In this document: positions 25,784 to 33,636 of the stretch, in pieces
Layout of the letters: each line of letters starts with the position of its first letter
How positions within the stretch are numbered: position 1 is the first letter of the stretch
Origin: Kribbella qitaiheensis
Lineage (GTDB): Bacteria; Actinomycetota; Actinomycetes; Propionibacteriales; Kribbellaceae
Direction of reading: 5' to 3'
Assembly (NCBI RefSeq): GCF_014217565.1
Contig: NZ_CP043661.1
Span: 7,068,001 to 7,132,000, forward strand
DNA: 64,000 nucleotides
Notes under the pieces: generated by a model
Databases searched by the model: none
What the model was told of the DNA's origin: nothing
The model's input: only the letters and a program-made list of their open reading frames with translations
Program-made: the position numbers and the translations under genes

Positions 25784-26377
25784 TCAGAGCAGTTGGCGCT
25801 CGAGCGACTCGGCGACCCACTGCTCGAACTCCGCGGGCGTCCAGCCGGACTCGTCCACCAGTTCCTGGTAGACGCCAGGAGCGGCGAGCGCCCGATAGAC
25901 GGCCTGCGCCTGCTTGAGCGGAACCCTCAGCTCAGCTTCGAGTGACGCGATGATCGCGTCCATCACCTGGTTGCGGCCGGCCAGCTTCGACCGGAGCAGG
26001 GCCCGGGTCTCCGCGCTCTCGTCGGTGGCGGCCTCGAAGATCAGTACGACGTCGAAGCCGGCCGAGTAGAGGTTGCTCAGCCAGTTCGCGGCGCCGCGCA
26101 GCCGGGCGGCCGGTACGGGCATCGCCAACACCTCGCCGGACAGCTCGATGGCCCGGGCTTCCTTGAGCCAGAGATCGCAGATCAGCGACAGGATCTCCCG
26201 CTTGGTGCCGAACGCCGAATAGACGGTCCGGGTCGCCACCCCGGCCTGCTTCGCGATCGCGTCGATGCTCGTCGCGCCGTACCCGTCGGCAGCGAACAGT
26301 TGCCGGGCGGCCTGGGCGATCCGGATCTTGGTCGCTTCGGCCTGCTCCTGGCGATAGGTCTTGACAGCGTCGGCCAT
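25784..26377 (-). CDS. TetR-family transcriptional regulator
   Basis: The 197-aa protein has an N-terminal HTH (ATSIDAIAKQAGVATRTVYSAFGTKREIL) and a helical ligand domain with no further clues. It is divergent from the SnoaL-like gene at 26463 across a region with nested dyads, so it likely represses that gene and itself. The inducer is unknown. Confidence 0.9.
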   Translation of the reverse strand: MADAVKTYRQEQAEATKIRIAQAARQLFAADGYGATSIDAIAKQAGVATRTVYSAFGTKREILSLICDLWLKEARAIELSGEVLAMPVPAARLRGAANWLSNLYSAGFDVVLIFEAATDESAETRALLRSKLAGRNQVMDAIIASLEAELRVPLKQAQAVYRALAAPGVYQELVDESGWTPAEFEQWVAESLERQLL

Positions 26378-26384
26378 GTGAGCA

Positions 26385-26435
26385 CACTATCAATGCGTTC
26401 ACTGCAGTACTACTGCAACGAATGCACAGATAGTG
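26385..26435. promoter_or_regulatory. Nested dyads in the TetR/SnoaL divergent promoter
   Basis: CACTATC (26385-26391) pairs with GATAGTG (26429-26435). Inside, GCAGT (26404-26408) pairs with ACTGC (26412-26416). Both share one centre near 26410, a layout expected for a TetR operator array. Confidence 0.6.
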
Positions 26436-26462
26436 CATCGAGATTATCAGGGGGGATGTCTG

Positions 26463-26912
26463 ATGTCAGCGTTCAAGGCTCTGCCGCAGCAGTCGGAGGC
26501 GTTCGTAGTGCTCGAAAGGATCCTGCAGGAAGGGTTCGGTACCGGGAACGACGCGATCGTCGACGAGGTGTGCGCGCCGGACCTGATCGAGCACCAGTTC
26601 GGTCTGGCGGGCGTCGGCGCGGTGGCGATCGCGCAGGTCAAGAAGGCGATCCGGGAGGTGCACGCGATGATGCCGGACGTCGTCTACACGGTCGAGGACT
26701 CGGTGATCCAGGGCGACACGGTCTGGGTGCGCGGCCGGGCCCGGGGGACCGCGACCGGGGCATTCTTCGGGCCGCCGAGCGGGGCGAAGATCGACATCCC
26801 GCTGTTCGAGCAGGCCCGCGTCGTGGACGGCCTACTGGTCGAGCACTGGGGCTGCCCGGACCGCTTCGCGTTGCTTGCCCAGACGGGCGTGCTGGGCCGC
26901 CTGAGCAACTAG
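26463..26912 (+). CDS. SnoaL-like (ester cyclase family) protein
   Basis: ATG 26463 follows a GGGGGGA box and gives 149 aa. The cone-shaped alpha+beta SnoaL fold is suggested by CAPDLIEHQ, KKAIREVHAMMPDVVYTVED and WVRGRARGTATGAFFG, with EHWGCPD near the end. Members include polyketide cyclases and many uncharacterised small-molecule enzymes. Control by the divergent TetR suggests an inducible, specialised reaction. The specific activity cannot be read from sequence. Confidence 0.8.
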   Translation: MSAFKALPQQSEAFVVLERILQEGFGTGNDAIVDEVCAPDLIEHQFGLAGVGAVAIAQVKKAIREVHAMMPDVVYTVEDSVIQGDTVWVRGRARGTATGAFFGPPSGAKIDIPLFEQARVVDGLLVEHWGCPDRFALLAQTGVLGRLSN

Positions 26913-26919
26913 AGAGGGA

Positions 26920-27900
26920 CTAGCCGAGTTTGAGGGTGGTGGCGGTGGTGGTGGCTGCTTCTTCGCCGTACGCCGAGGCGAGGCGGGCCAGGAAGCTCGG
27001 GTGGTCCAGCGTGTACTCCTGGGTGCCGACGGTCTCGAGCACCGTCGTCGCCAGCGTGCAGCCGACCTGGGCGGCCGCTTCGTGGTCGAGGCCGGCGGCG
27101 CGGCCGGTCAGGTAGCCGGCGCGGAAGGCGTCGCCGCCACCGGTCGGGTCGACCAGACCGGGGGTCGGCACGGCCGGGATCTTCGCGATGATGCCGTCCG
27201 AGTTCTCGATCACGACGCCGTCGCCGCCATGGGTGGTGACCCGGACGCCGACCTTGGCGAGGATCTCGTCGTGGCTCCAGCCGGTCTTCTGCACCATCAG
27301 GCCGGACTCGTACTCGTTGCTGAACAGGTAGGCCGCGCCCTCGATCAGCTCGCGGATCTGCTCGCCGTCCATCCGGGCCAGCTGCTGCGACGGGTCGGCG
27401 GCGATGTCGATGCCGTTCGCCTTCGCCAGCGCGGTGTGCTTGAGCATGCCGTCCGGGTCGTCCGCGCCGATCAGGACCAGGTCGATGCCGCCGGTCGCGG
27501 TGTGGATCGCGCCGAGGTCGATCTCGCGGGACTCCGCCATCGCGCCGGTGTAGAACGACGCGATCTGGTTCGCGTCGAGGTCCGTAGTACAGGTGAAGCG
27601 GGCGGTGTGCACGTTGTCGCAGATGCGGACGTGGGACACGTCGACACCGGCCTCGCTCAGTGCTGCGCCGTAGTCGGTGAAGTCCGCGCCGACCGAGCCG
27701 ATCAGCAGCGACCGCTGGCCGAGCTGGGCCATCCCGTAGCAGATGTTCGCGCCGACGCCGCCGCGGTGGACGACCAGCTCGTCGACCAGGAACGACAGCG
27801 ACACCTTGTGCATCTGCTCTTCGAGGAACTGGTCCTTGAAGCGTCCAGGGAACGTCATCAGGATGTCGGTCGCGATCGATCCGGCGACGGCGATCTGCAT
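26920..27900 (-). CDS. adoK: Adenosine kinase (PfkB family)
   Basis: The 326-aa protein from ATG 27900 matches mycobacterial AdoK throughout as I recall it: IAVAGSIATDILMTFPGRF, KVSLSFLVDELVVHRGGVGAN, HTARFTCTTD, ANQIASFY, and the PfkB signature DPTGGGDAFRAGYLTG with catalytic Asp. It phosphorylates adenosine to AMP in purine salvage. The frame extends to 27972, but the PfkB fold begins at MQIAVAGS, which has GGAG before it. It stands alone and is convergent with the SnoaL gene, 7 bp apart. Confidence 0.9.
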   Translation of the reverse strand: MQIAVAGSIATDILMTFPGRFKDQFLEEQMHKVSLSFLVDELVVHRGGVGANICYGMAQLGQRSLLIGSVGADFTDYGAALSEAGVDVSHVRICDNVHTARFTCTTDLDANQIASFYTGAMAESREIDLGAIHTATGGIDLVLIGADDPDGMLKHTALAKANGIDIAADPSQQLARMDGEQIRELIEGAAYLFSNEYESGLMVQKTGWSHDEILAKVGVRVTTHGGDGVVIENSDGIIAKIPAVPTPGLVDPTGGGDAFRAGYLTGRAAGLDHEAAAQVGCTLATTVLETVGTQEYTLDHPSFLARLASAYGEEAATTTATTLKLG

Positions 27901-27995
27901 GCTGGGCTCTCCTTGGAGGGGTGGGTGTCGAGCAGTAGGGCAACCCGTAGAGACTACAGGCGACCGAACCACGACGAAGAGGACGGCGGGATTCG

Positions 27996-28637
27996 ATGGG
28001 CAGTCAGGTACAGGTGACCGATGAGCTGCACGACTACATGGTCGCGCACGGGATGCCGCTGGACGAGATCGCGACCGAACTTGTCACCGAGACACAGGCT
28101 CTCGGCGGCGTCTCGGAGATGTTGACGACGGCCGACCAGGCCGCCCTGCTGACCACTCTGACCCGGCTGGTGTCCGCCCGCCGCGCGGTGGAGATCGGCA
28201 CCTTCACCGGTTTCTCCGCGCTCGCGATCGCGCGCGGACTGCCGGCCGACGGGCAGCTGATCTGCCTCGACGTGAGCGACGAATGGACCTCGATCGGCCG
28301 CCGCTACTGGGAGCGGGCCGGGGTCGCGGAGAAGATCGAGCTGCGGATCGGTGACGCCCACGAGTCGGCCGGTCAGCTCGACGGCGAGTTCGACCTCGCC
28401 TTCGTGGACGCCGACAAGCCCGCGTACATCGAGTACTTCGAGCACCTGGTGCCGCGGATCCGGACGAACGGACTGCTGCTGTTCGACAACACGCTGGCCG
28501 GCGGCCGGGTGGTCGGGCAGCACGAGCAGGACCCGGTCGACCGCAAGGAGTTCAACGCGCACATCGCCAAGGACGACCGCGTCGACGTGGTCATGCTCGG
28601 CATCGGCGACGGGCTGACCCTGGTCCGCAAGCGATGA
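27996..28637 (+). CDS. Class I SAM-dependent O-methyltransferase (caffeoyl-CoA OMT type)
   Basis: The 213-aa protein has the SAM motif VEIGTFTGFSALAIA, LICLDVSDEW, and the metal-binding DLAFVDADKPAYIEYFE, all typical of the cation-dependent OMT family that methylates catechol-like hydroxyls. The stop overlaps the ABC ATPase start (ATGA at 28634-28637), so it heads a three-gene operon with an ABC exporter-like pair. The substrate is unknown. Confidence 0.92.
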   Translation: MGSQVQVTDELHDYMVAHGMPLDEIATELVTETQALGGVSEMLTTADQAALLTTLTRLVSARRAVEIGTFTGFSALAIARGLPADGQLICLDVSDEWTSIGRRYWERAGVAEKIELRIGDAHESAGQLDGEFDLAFVDADKPAYIEYFEHLVPRIRTNGLLLFDNTLAGGRVVGQHEQDPVDRKEFNAHIAKDDRVDVVMLGIGDGLTLVRKR

Positions 28638-29275
28638 GCAAGGCCGCGCCACGGCTCGCCGTCCAGGGCCTCAGGCACCTGTACGCCGACCGCCCGGTGA
28701 TCGAGGACCTCACGTTCACCCTCGCGGCCGGCCGGGCGATCGCCCTGGTCGGTCCGAACGGGGCCGGCAAGACCACGGTGCTCAAGTGCATCGTCGGTTC
28801 GGCCGAGCCGGCGGCCGGCAAGATCCTGCTGGACGGGTTGCCGATCGACGAGCGCGCCGAAGCGGTACGCCGCGACGTCGCCTCGTTGCTCGACGACCTC
28901 GACTTCTTCCCTGACCTCAGTGCGGCCGAGCACCTGGACCTGCTGGCCCGGGCGCACGGCAACCCTGAGCCAGAGGACCTGGTCGACACCTTGCTCGACG
29001 ACGTCGGCCTGCTCGCGGCAGCGGACCAGCTGCCGGGATCGCTGTCGTCGGGCCAGCGTCGGCGCCTCGCACTGGCGACGGCACTCGTCCGGCCGCGCAA
29101 GCTGCTCGTGCTGGACGAGCCGGAGCAGCGGCTGGACGCCGCCGGTGTCGAGTGGCTGGCGATGCGGCTGAAGGAAGAGAAGAAGGCGGGTACTTCGATC
29201 CTGTTCGCAAGTCACGACAAGACACTGGTGGACGCCGTCGCGGACGAAACCGTCGCGCTCACCCCGCTGCCATGA
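28634..29275 (+). CDS. ABC transporter ATP-binding protein
   Basis: The 213-aa ATPase has Walker A GPNGAGKTT, signature LSSGQRRRLALA and Walker B LLVLDEPEQRLD. The short length is typical of exporter-type or CcmA-like ATPases. It overlaps the methyltransferase gene by ATGA and the downstream membrane gene by ATGA (29272-29275), which implies one complex. The substrate is unknown. Confidence 0.92.
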   Translation: MSKAAPRLAVQGLRHLYADRPVIEDLTFTLAAGRAIALVGPNGAGKTTVLKCIVGSAEPAAGKILLDGLPIDERAEAVRRDVASLLDDLDFFPDLSAAEHLDLLARAHGNPEPEDLVDTLLDDVGLLAAADQLPGSLSSGQRRRLALATALVRPRKLLVLDEPEQRLDAAGVEWLAMRLKEEKKAGTSILFASHDKTLVDAVADETVALTPLP

Positions 29276-30865
29276 CCACGGCGGACGGGCCGGTCGTCTT
29301 CGATCAGGCGGACTTCGGTGCGATCCCGAGCTCCAAGGAGTTGCGCCGCTGGATGCGGAAGGTCCGCCGGGGCAAGGCGGATCGCACGGTCTGGCAGCAG
29401 CTCGAGGACATCTACGTAGTGGTCTTCGCGCTCGCCATGCTCGGTGCCACCGGCGGCAATGTCCTGCTGAAGCTCAACGACAAATCAGCAGCCTGTACTA
29501 CGGGGTCGTGCTCCTGGTTGCTCGACACGGTGCCGTGGATCCTCGTGCCGCTGCTGGTCTCGACGCTGCTGCGCGTGCTGCTCAGCGTCGGCCCCGTATC
29601 GGCATCCAGGGCGACCGGGTTCTGGTTGCTGGCCACGCCTGTGGACCGTGCGTCGCTACTGCGCCCGTCGTACCGGCTGGTGATGGTGGTGTCGGCCGTG
29701 GTCGGTGCTGTCGCCGCTCTGGTTGGGTTCACGCTGTTCGGCGCGGGCTGGTCGGCTGTCGGCGAGGCTGCTGTGCTGACGACCGTGCTGTTGATCTGCA
29801 CGGCTTGTGTGACGGTATGGGCGCAGCAGACGCCCAAGCGCTCACGCTGGGCGCTGCGAGTGGCCGATGGGTTGTTGGTGCTCGCTGCCATCCCTGCGAT
29901 CGTGCTGGCGCTGCGTGCCGGACGAGATCAGCAAAGTGTCGGCTACCGCGTCCTTGGGCTCTCCACTCTCGAGGGGTCTCATGCGGCGAGCCCCTACAGC
30001 TACAGCTTCTACGACGCGAAGCAGCCGTTCATGAATGCTGACCAGATCAGGCTGTTGGTGATCGGAGTAGTCGCACTGGTTGTGGCCGTTGCACTGGTGG
30101 TGATCACTGCCCAGTCGCTCAACAGATTGAGTCGTATCAGCGTGGTCGCCGGGGGAGAACTGCTGGCCGGGATGGCCGGTGCTGCGATCACCATGGACGT
30201 CAGCCTGCTGGCGGACGTCGTCGCTGGACGTCACTGGCGGATGGTGGGCCGGGTGCGGTCGCGCCGCGGCCGTAGCTCGATGACGCAGGCGATCGTCCAT
30301 CGTGAGTTCCTCCGGATCCTCCGCTGGCCCCGGCGGCTGATCGTGGGCTTCGGGTTGCTGGTGGTTCCGTACGCCGTGGCAGGGACCGGGTACGACGTGC
30401 TCGTGCCGATCGCTGCAGGGCCTGGCCGGCTTCGGTGCCGTGCGGCCGCTGATGGACGGGCTGCGCTCCGTCTGTCGGTCCACTGGTCTCGTCCGGGCGC
30501 TAGGGATGGACCTCCGCGAGCTGCGGGTCGCGATGTCCGTAGTACCGGGGCTCTTCGTGCTGGTGTGGGTGTTGCTGGCCTACCCGGCGATCGGAGATGC
30601 CTCCGCGGCCTTCGCGATCGGGGTCGGCGTACTGACCGGCGTTGTGCGGCAAGCTTCCGCGCGACCCCCGTCGTACAGCGGGCCGCTGGTCGCTTCGCCG
30701 ATGGGCGCGATCCCGCCGGGCCTGTTCTCGCAGCCGATCCGTGGGTTCGACCTGCTGATCCTCTGCCTGGCACCCGTCCTGCTCGGGCTCAGCCCGAAGT
30801 GGGCGCTGATCATCCCGTCGTTCATCATCGCCATCATGTTCGCCGTCCGCCCCAAGCAGGCCTGA
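29272..30865 (+). CDS. ABC permease-like membrane protein (DUF6297-like), with an apparent frameshift
   Basis: The first ~380 residues form a membrane protein: basic N-terminus (ELRRWMRKVRRGKADRTVW), several hydrophobic helices, ATPVDRASLLRP and a second membrane block ending VVPYAVAGTGYDVLVPIAA. Then the frame turns into arginine-rich nonsense. The neighbouring frame gives a natural continuation (GLAGFGAVRPLMDGLRS ... LLILCLAPVLLGLSPKWAL ... AVRPKQA) ending at TGA 30863-30865. One extra G in the GGG at 30418-30420 accounts for the switch. The layout resembles the actinobacterial DUF6297 family as I recall it. It is the partner of the ATPase just upstream. Confidence 0.8.
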
Positions 30866-30936
30866 CACCACCACCCTCGCCACCGGCGGGGATTGGTGTT
30901 TTGCGGTTGTAGGTCTAGACAGGTACCTTGTGTTGC

Positions 30937-31278
30937 ATGGTATCGGAGAAGGTCTTCACCCAGTTGCGGCGGGGGACGCTGGAGTTCTGCGTGCTCGCGT
31001 TGTTGCAGGGGGAGGAGCGCTACGGTTTCGAGTTGGTCAAGGCGCTCGGCGAGGTGGATGGGCTGGTCACCACGGAGGGCACGATCTACCCGTTGCTGGC
31101 GCGGCTGCGACGGGAAGGCCTGGTGGAGACGACCTGGCGCGAGTCCGAGTCGGGGCCGCCGCGGCGCTACTACCAGAGCACTGTTGAGGGACGTCAGGCG
31201 CTTGCCGCGTTCACTGCGGACTGGGAGCGGTTCCGCAACTCGGTCGACACCGTACTGGGGCGAGGGAGACAGGGATGA
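30937..31278 (+). CDS. PadR-family transcriptional regulator
   Basis: The 113-aa protein from ATG 30937 shows the PadR winged helix: LRRGTLEFCVLALLQGEERYGFEL, TEGTIYPLLARLRREGLVE and RRYYQSTVEGR. The stop overlaps the next start in an ATGA junction (31275-31278). PadR genes are commonly coupled to HAAS-domain membrane proteins, as here. It probably represses its own two-gene operon. Confidence 0.93.
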   Translation: MVSEKVFTQLRRGTLEFCVLALLQGEERYGFELVKALGEVDGLVTTEGTIYPLLARLRREGLVETTWRESESGPPRRYYQSTVEGRQALAAFTADWERFRNSVDTVLGRGRQG

Positions 31279-31829
31279 CGAACGTGCAGAACGACGCGGA
31301 CCGGCTCATCGACGCCTATCTGGAGTATCTGACGAATGCGGCCGAGCCGTTGCCGGCGAACCGGCGTACGGAGCTCGTCGAGGAAGTCACCGCGCACATC
31401 AACGAGTCGCGCGCGGCCGGGGTCTCCACCGAGGCCGAGGTCCGCACGATGCTGGCCAGGCTGGGCGATCCGGACGAGATCGTGGCCTCGGCCACCGATG
31501 GGTTGGTGCTGGTCGATCGCTACCAGCCGCGCAACCGCGGGCGCGAGGTGGTGGCGCTGCTGCTGTTGCTGTTCGGCGGGTTCGTGCTCTTCGGTTGGTT
31601 CATCGGGGTGTACCTGCTCTGGACCACGGATCGCTGGAACGTCAAGGAGAAACTCCTCGCCACCCTGGTCTGGCCCCTCGGCGTCGCCGGCTCGATCGCG
31701 CTCCTGCGCATCGAGGTGAGCATGCCCACTTGGCTCGAGATCGTGGTCGGCGCCGTCATCTGGCTCGCCCCACTCGCGGTGGTCGGCGTACTCCTCAAGA
31801 ACGCCCAACCAGGCCGCGCCACCGCCTGA
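31275..31829 (+). CDS. HAAS-domain membrane protein (PadR partner)
   Basis: The 184-aa protein has an N-terminal helical HAAS-type domain (about 5-75: DRLIDAYLEYLTNAAEPLPANRRTELVEEV ... ARLGDPDEIV) followed by three predicted transmembrane helices (about 92-116, 127-142, 152-174). HAAS proteins couple to PadR regulators and are thought to sense envelope state. The function is otherwise unknown. It is translationally coupled to padR. Confidence 0.85.
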   Translation: MTNVQNDADRLIDAYLEYLTNAAEPLPANRRTELVEEVTAHINESRAAGVSTEAEVRTMLARLGDPDEIVASATDGLVLVDRYQPRNRGREVVALLLLLFGGFVLFGWFIGVYLLWTTDRWNVKEKLLATLVWPLGVAGSIALLRIEVSMPTWLEIVVGAVIWLAPLAVVGVLLKNAQPGRATA

Positions 31830-31864
31830 CCTCTCGTGCGAAGCGGGTCGGCGTACCCGGGGGG

Positions 31865-32173
31865 TCAGGTGGTCTCGTGGGAGAGCCACTTGCGTTGGAT
31901 CTCGTGTTCTACGTCGACGTCGAAATGCCGCGCGAGCAGGAGCAGTTGGCAGATCACGTCGGCGAACTCGAGTTGGAAGGCGTCGCGGATCTCGTCGGCC
32001 GACTTGCCCTTCGTCCGCGCCCGGCCGGTCACCTGCAGGTAGGCCTGGGTCAACTCACCGACCTCTTCCTGCAGCTTCAGCAGGAACCAGTCGCTGTCCC
32101 GCTCGAAGCCCAGATACTCGCCGTACCGTGCCGACAACTTCTCCAACCGCCCGGACAGCTCTTCGATCTCCAC
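31865..32173 (-). CDS. MazG-like nucleotide pyrophosphohydrolase
   Basis: The core reads FLLKLQEEVGELTQAYLQVTG and QLEFADVICQLLLLARHFDVDVE, the two acidic-helix metal motifs (EExxE and ExxD) of the MazG/phosphoribosyl-ATP pyrophosphatase superfamily. GTG 32173 (VEIEELSGRLEKL) gives 102 aa, the usual length. A longer frame to a TTG at 32251 would run into the repeat-bearing promoter region. It would hydrolyse an NTP or dNTP to NMP and pyrophosphate. It is divergent from the HTH-ATPase-STAS-like gene, and a functional link between the two is possible but unproven. Confidence 0.85.
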   Translation of the reverse strand: MEIEELSGRLEKLSARYGEYLGFERDSDWFLLKLQEEVGELTQAYLQVTGRARTKGKSADEIRDAFQLEFADVICQLLLLARHFDVDVEHEIQRKWLSHETT

Positions 32174-32224
32174 CGCCCAACCCAACCACGCCACACCGAC
32201 AGTCGCAGCAACCAAATAATCACC

Positions 32225-32324
32225 AGTCGGTTGGAGATTTTGAGCCTTCAAGACTCATAAATCCCCAATCGACTGGAGATTTCGGCCGAGATGCGCTCCA
32301 ATATCTACAGGAGAGTGGAGTTTT
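32225..32324. promoter_or_regulatory. Repeated TGGAGATTT motifs upstream of the HTH-GHKL-STAS-like gene
   Basis: AGTCGGTTGGAGATTT (32225-32240) and AATCGACTGGAGATTT (32267-32282) match at 13 of 16 bases, 42 bp apart (about four helical turns). A shorter TGGAGTTTT lies at 32316-32324, next to the ribosome binding site. The region is AT-rich for this genome. The encoded HTH could bind these repeats. Confidence 0.55.
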
Positions 32325-32336
32325 GAGAGGAAAGTC

Positions 32337-33368
32337 GTGAGCGACCTGAAGTCGATCAAGAGTGTGGCCGCAGAGCTTGGGCTGTCGGTCAGTCGTATCC
32401 GGCAGTTGACTGACGAGGGCGTTTTCACGGCGGAACGAACCGATGGCGGACATCGACGCTACGACGTCGAGGCGACTCGATCAGCGTGGTTGCGTTATCG
32501 ACTCAGCCGTGCCGGCTTGCCGCTGGACAACGCACAGGCCAACACCCCGGCCGGACCGCCGTTGTTCGAGCGCGAGTTCGAGTTGGACGGCTTGGCCGAG
32601 GATCGCGTGTGGGCAATCGTCAAGCCTGCACTTGACCTGCCCACGGGTGGACCTGCCGAGCAGATTCTGAGCTACTCCTTCACGGAGATGCTCAACAACG
32701 CCATTGACCACTCCGGTGGGCGCTATGTCGAGGTAGCTGCCTTCGCGACAGATGCCGGATTGCAGATCATCATCCAGGATGACGGCAGTGGCGCCTTCGC
32801 GCATCTGGCGGATGGGCTTGGGCTGCCAGATCATTTCACCGCCATCCAAGAGTTGACGAAGGGCAAGCGCACCACCGCGCCCGACCGTCATACCGGGGAG
32901 GGGATCTTCTTCACATCCAAGGCGGTGGATCTCTTCAAGCTAGCTGCGAACGGCATCGATTGGACAGTCGACAACCTGCGGAACGACCAAGCGGTTGGAA
33001 TGTCGGAGGTCGCCCAGGGAACTCGTGTACAGCTTGAGTTGGATCCGGCAACGGATCGCGATCTTGCCAACCTCTTTCGGGAGTTCACCATCGACTACGA
33101 GTTCAGTCGGAGCCGGCCGGTGGTGAAGTTGTTCGAGTTCGGGCTGTCTTTCGTGAGCCGTAGTGAAGCCAAGCGACTACTCGCCGGTATGGAGGTTTTC
33201 AGTGAGGTTGACGTTGATTTCACCGGCGTCGAGAGCGTAGGTCAGGCATTCGTGGATGAGATGCTTCGGGTGTGGCCGAAGCTTCATCCCGACACGGTGA
33301 TCATCCCGACCGGTATGAACAGCGCGGTGGAGTTCATGGTTCAGCGAGGGCTGGGGCCACGGGCATGA
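32337..33368 (+). CDS. HTH-GHKL ATPase-STAS-like (DUF4325) fusion protein
   Basis: The 343-aa protein starts at GTG 32337 after GAGGAAAG. Residues 5-55 form a MerR-like HTH (SIKSVAAELGLSVSRIRQLTDEGVF). Residues ~105-225 form a GHKL/HATPase_c module with the N box TEMLNNAIDHS, G1 box QDDGSGAF (147-154) and G2 box HTGEGIFFTSK (185-195). Residues ~265-335 resemble the STAS-like DUF4325 (DVDFTGVESVGQAFVDEML). There is no phospho-acceptor histidine domain, so it is not a standard sensor kinase. GC content is visibly lower than in its neighbours (about 55% in a sampled 60-bp line). A 13-bp terminator follows. The role is unknown; an ATP-dependent regulator acting on its own promoter is a reasonable guess. 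Confidence 0.8.
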   Translation: MSDLKSIKSVAAELGLSVSRIRQLTDEGVFTAERTDGGHRRYDVEATRSAWLRYRLSRAGLPLDNAQANTPAGPPLFEREFELDGLAEDRVWAIVKPALDLPTGGPAEQILSYSFTEMLNNAIDHSGGRYVEVAAFATDAGLQIIIQDDGSGAFAHLADGLGLPDHFTAIQELTKGKRTTAPDRHTGEGIFFTSKAVDLFKLAANGIDWTVDNLRNDQAVGMSEVAQGTRVQLELDPATDRDLANLFREFTIDYEFSRSRPVVKLFEFGLSFVSRSEAKRLLAGMEVFSEVDVDFTGVESVGQAFVDEMLRVWPKLHPDTVIIPTGMNSAVEFMVQRGLGPRA

Positions 33369-33393
33369 GCTGACCGTCGCCTGTGGGCACCCT

Positions 33394-33429
33394 CAACGCC
33401 CTGCGGACCCTGACAGCCGCAGGGCGTTG
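33394..33429 (+). terminator. Terminator of the HTH-GHKL-STAS-like gene
   Basis: CAACGCCCTGCGG (33394-33406) pairs perfectly with CCGCAGGGCGTTG (33417-33429), 26 bp after the stop codon. Confidence 0.75.
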
Positions 33430-33504
33430 GGGAGAAGGGCTCGGCCGAGGGGCAGAGTCTCGGCCGAGACCTTGACCAGTTCGCCGTTAGTGCCCCGAGT
33501 CCGA

Positions 33505-33636
33505 AGTTCTTTGACGTGGGCGGCGCCCAGGCACGCACCTCGCGGCACTTGAGAATCATCCACGATGCTTCGCATCGAGGATGATTCTCAAGCACCCCGA
33601 TGCACGCACCTGAACACCGCCGACTGTCAAACAACT
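33505..33636. repeat. Structured dispersed repeat, copy 2
   Basis: This is the second copy of the element at 9096-9227. Its outer stem is a perfect 14 bp: CTTGAGAATCATCC (33548-33561) with GGATGATTCTCAAG (33579-33592). The inner stem is CGATGC with GCATCG. Relative to copy 1 one stem pair changes from G-C to T-A on both sides. It lies at the 3' end of a truncated beta-helix gene and 136 bp past the HTH-GHKL gene. Confidence 0.8.

Noticed and set aside
33440..33468. Two CTCGGCCGAG palindromes as a LacI operator pair
   Set aside because: They lie downstream of genes on both sides, not in a promoter, and such GC palindromes are common by chance here.
33393..33575. Possible 60-aa gene on the minus strand between the terminator and repeat copy 2
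   Set aside because: It is made of terminator and repeat sequence in reverse; no ribosome binding site or family.
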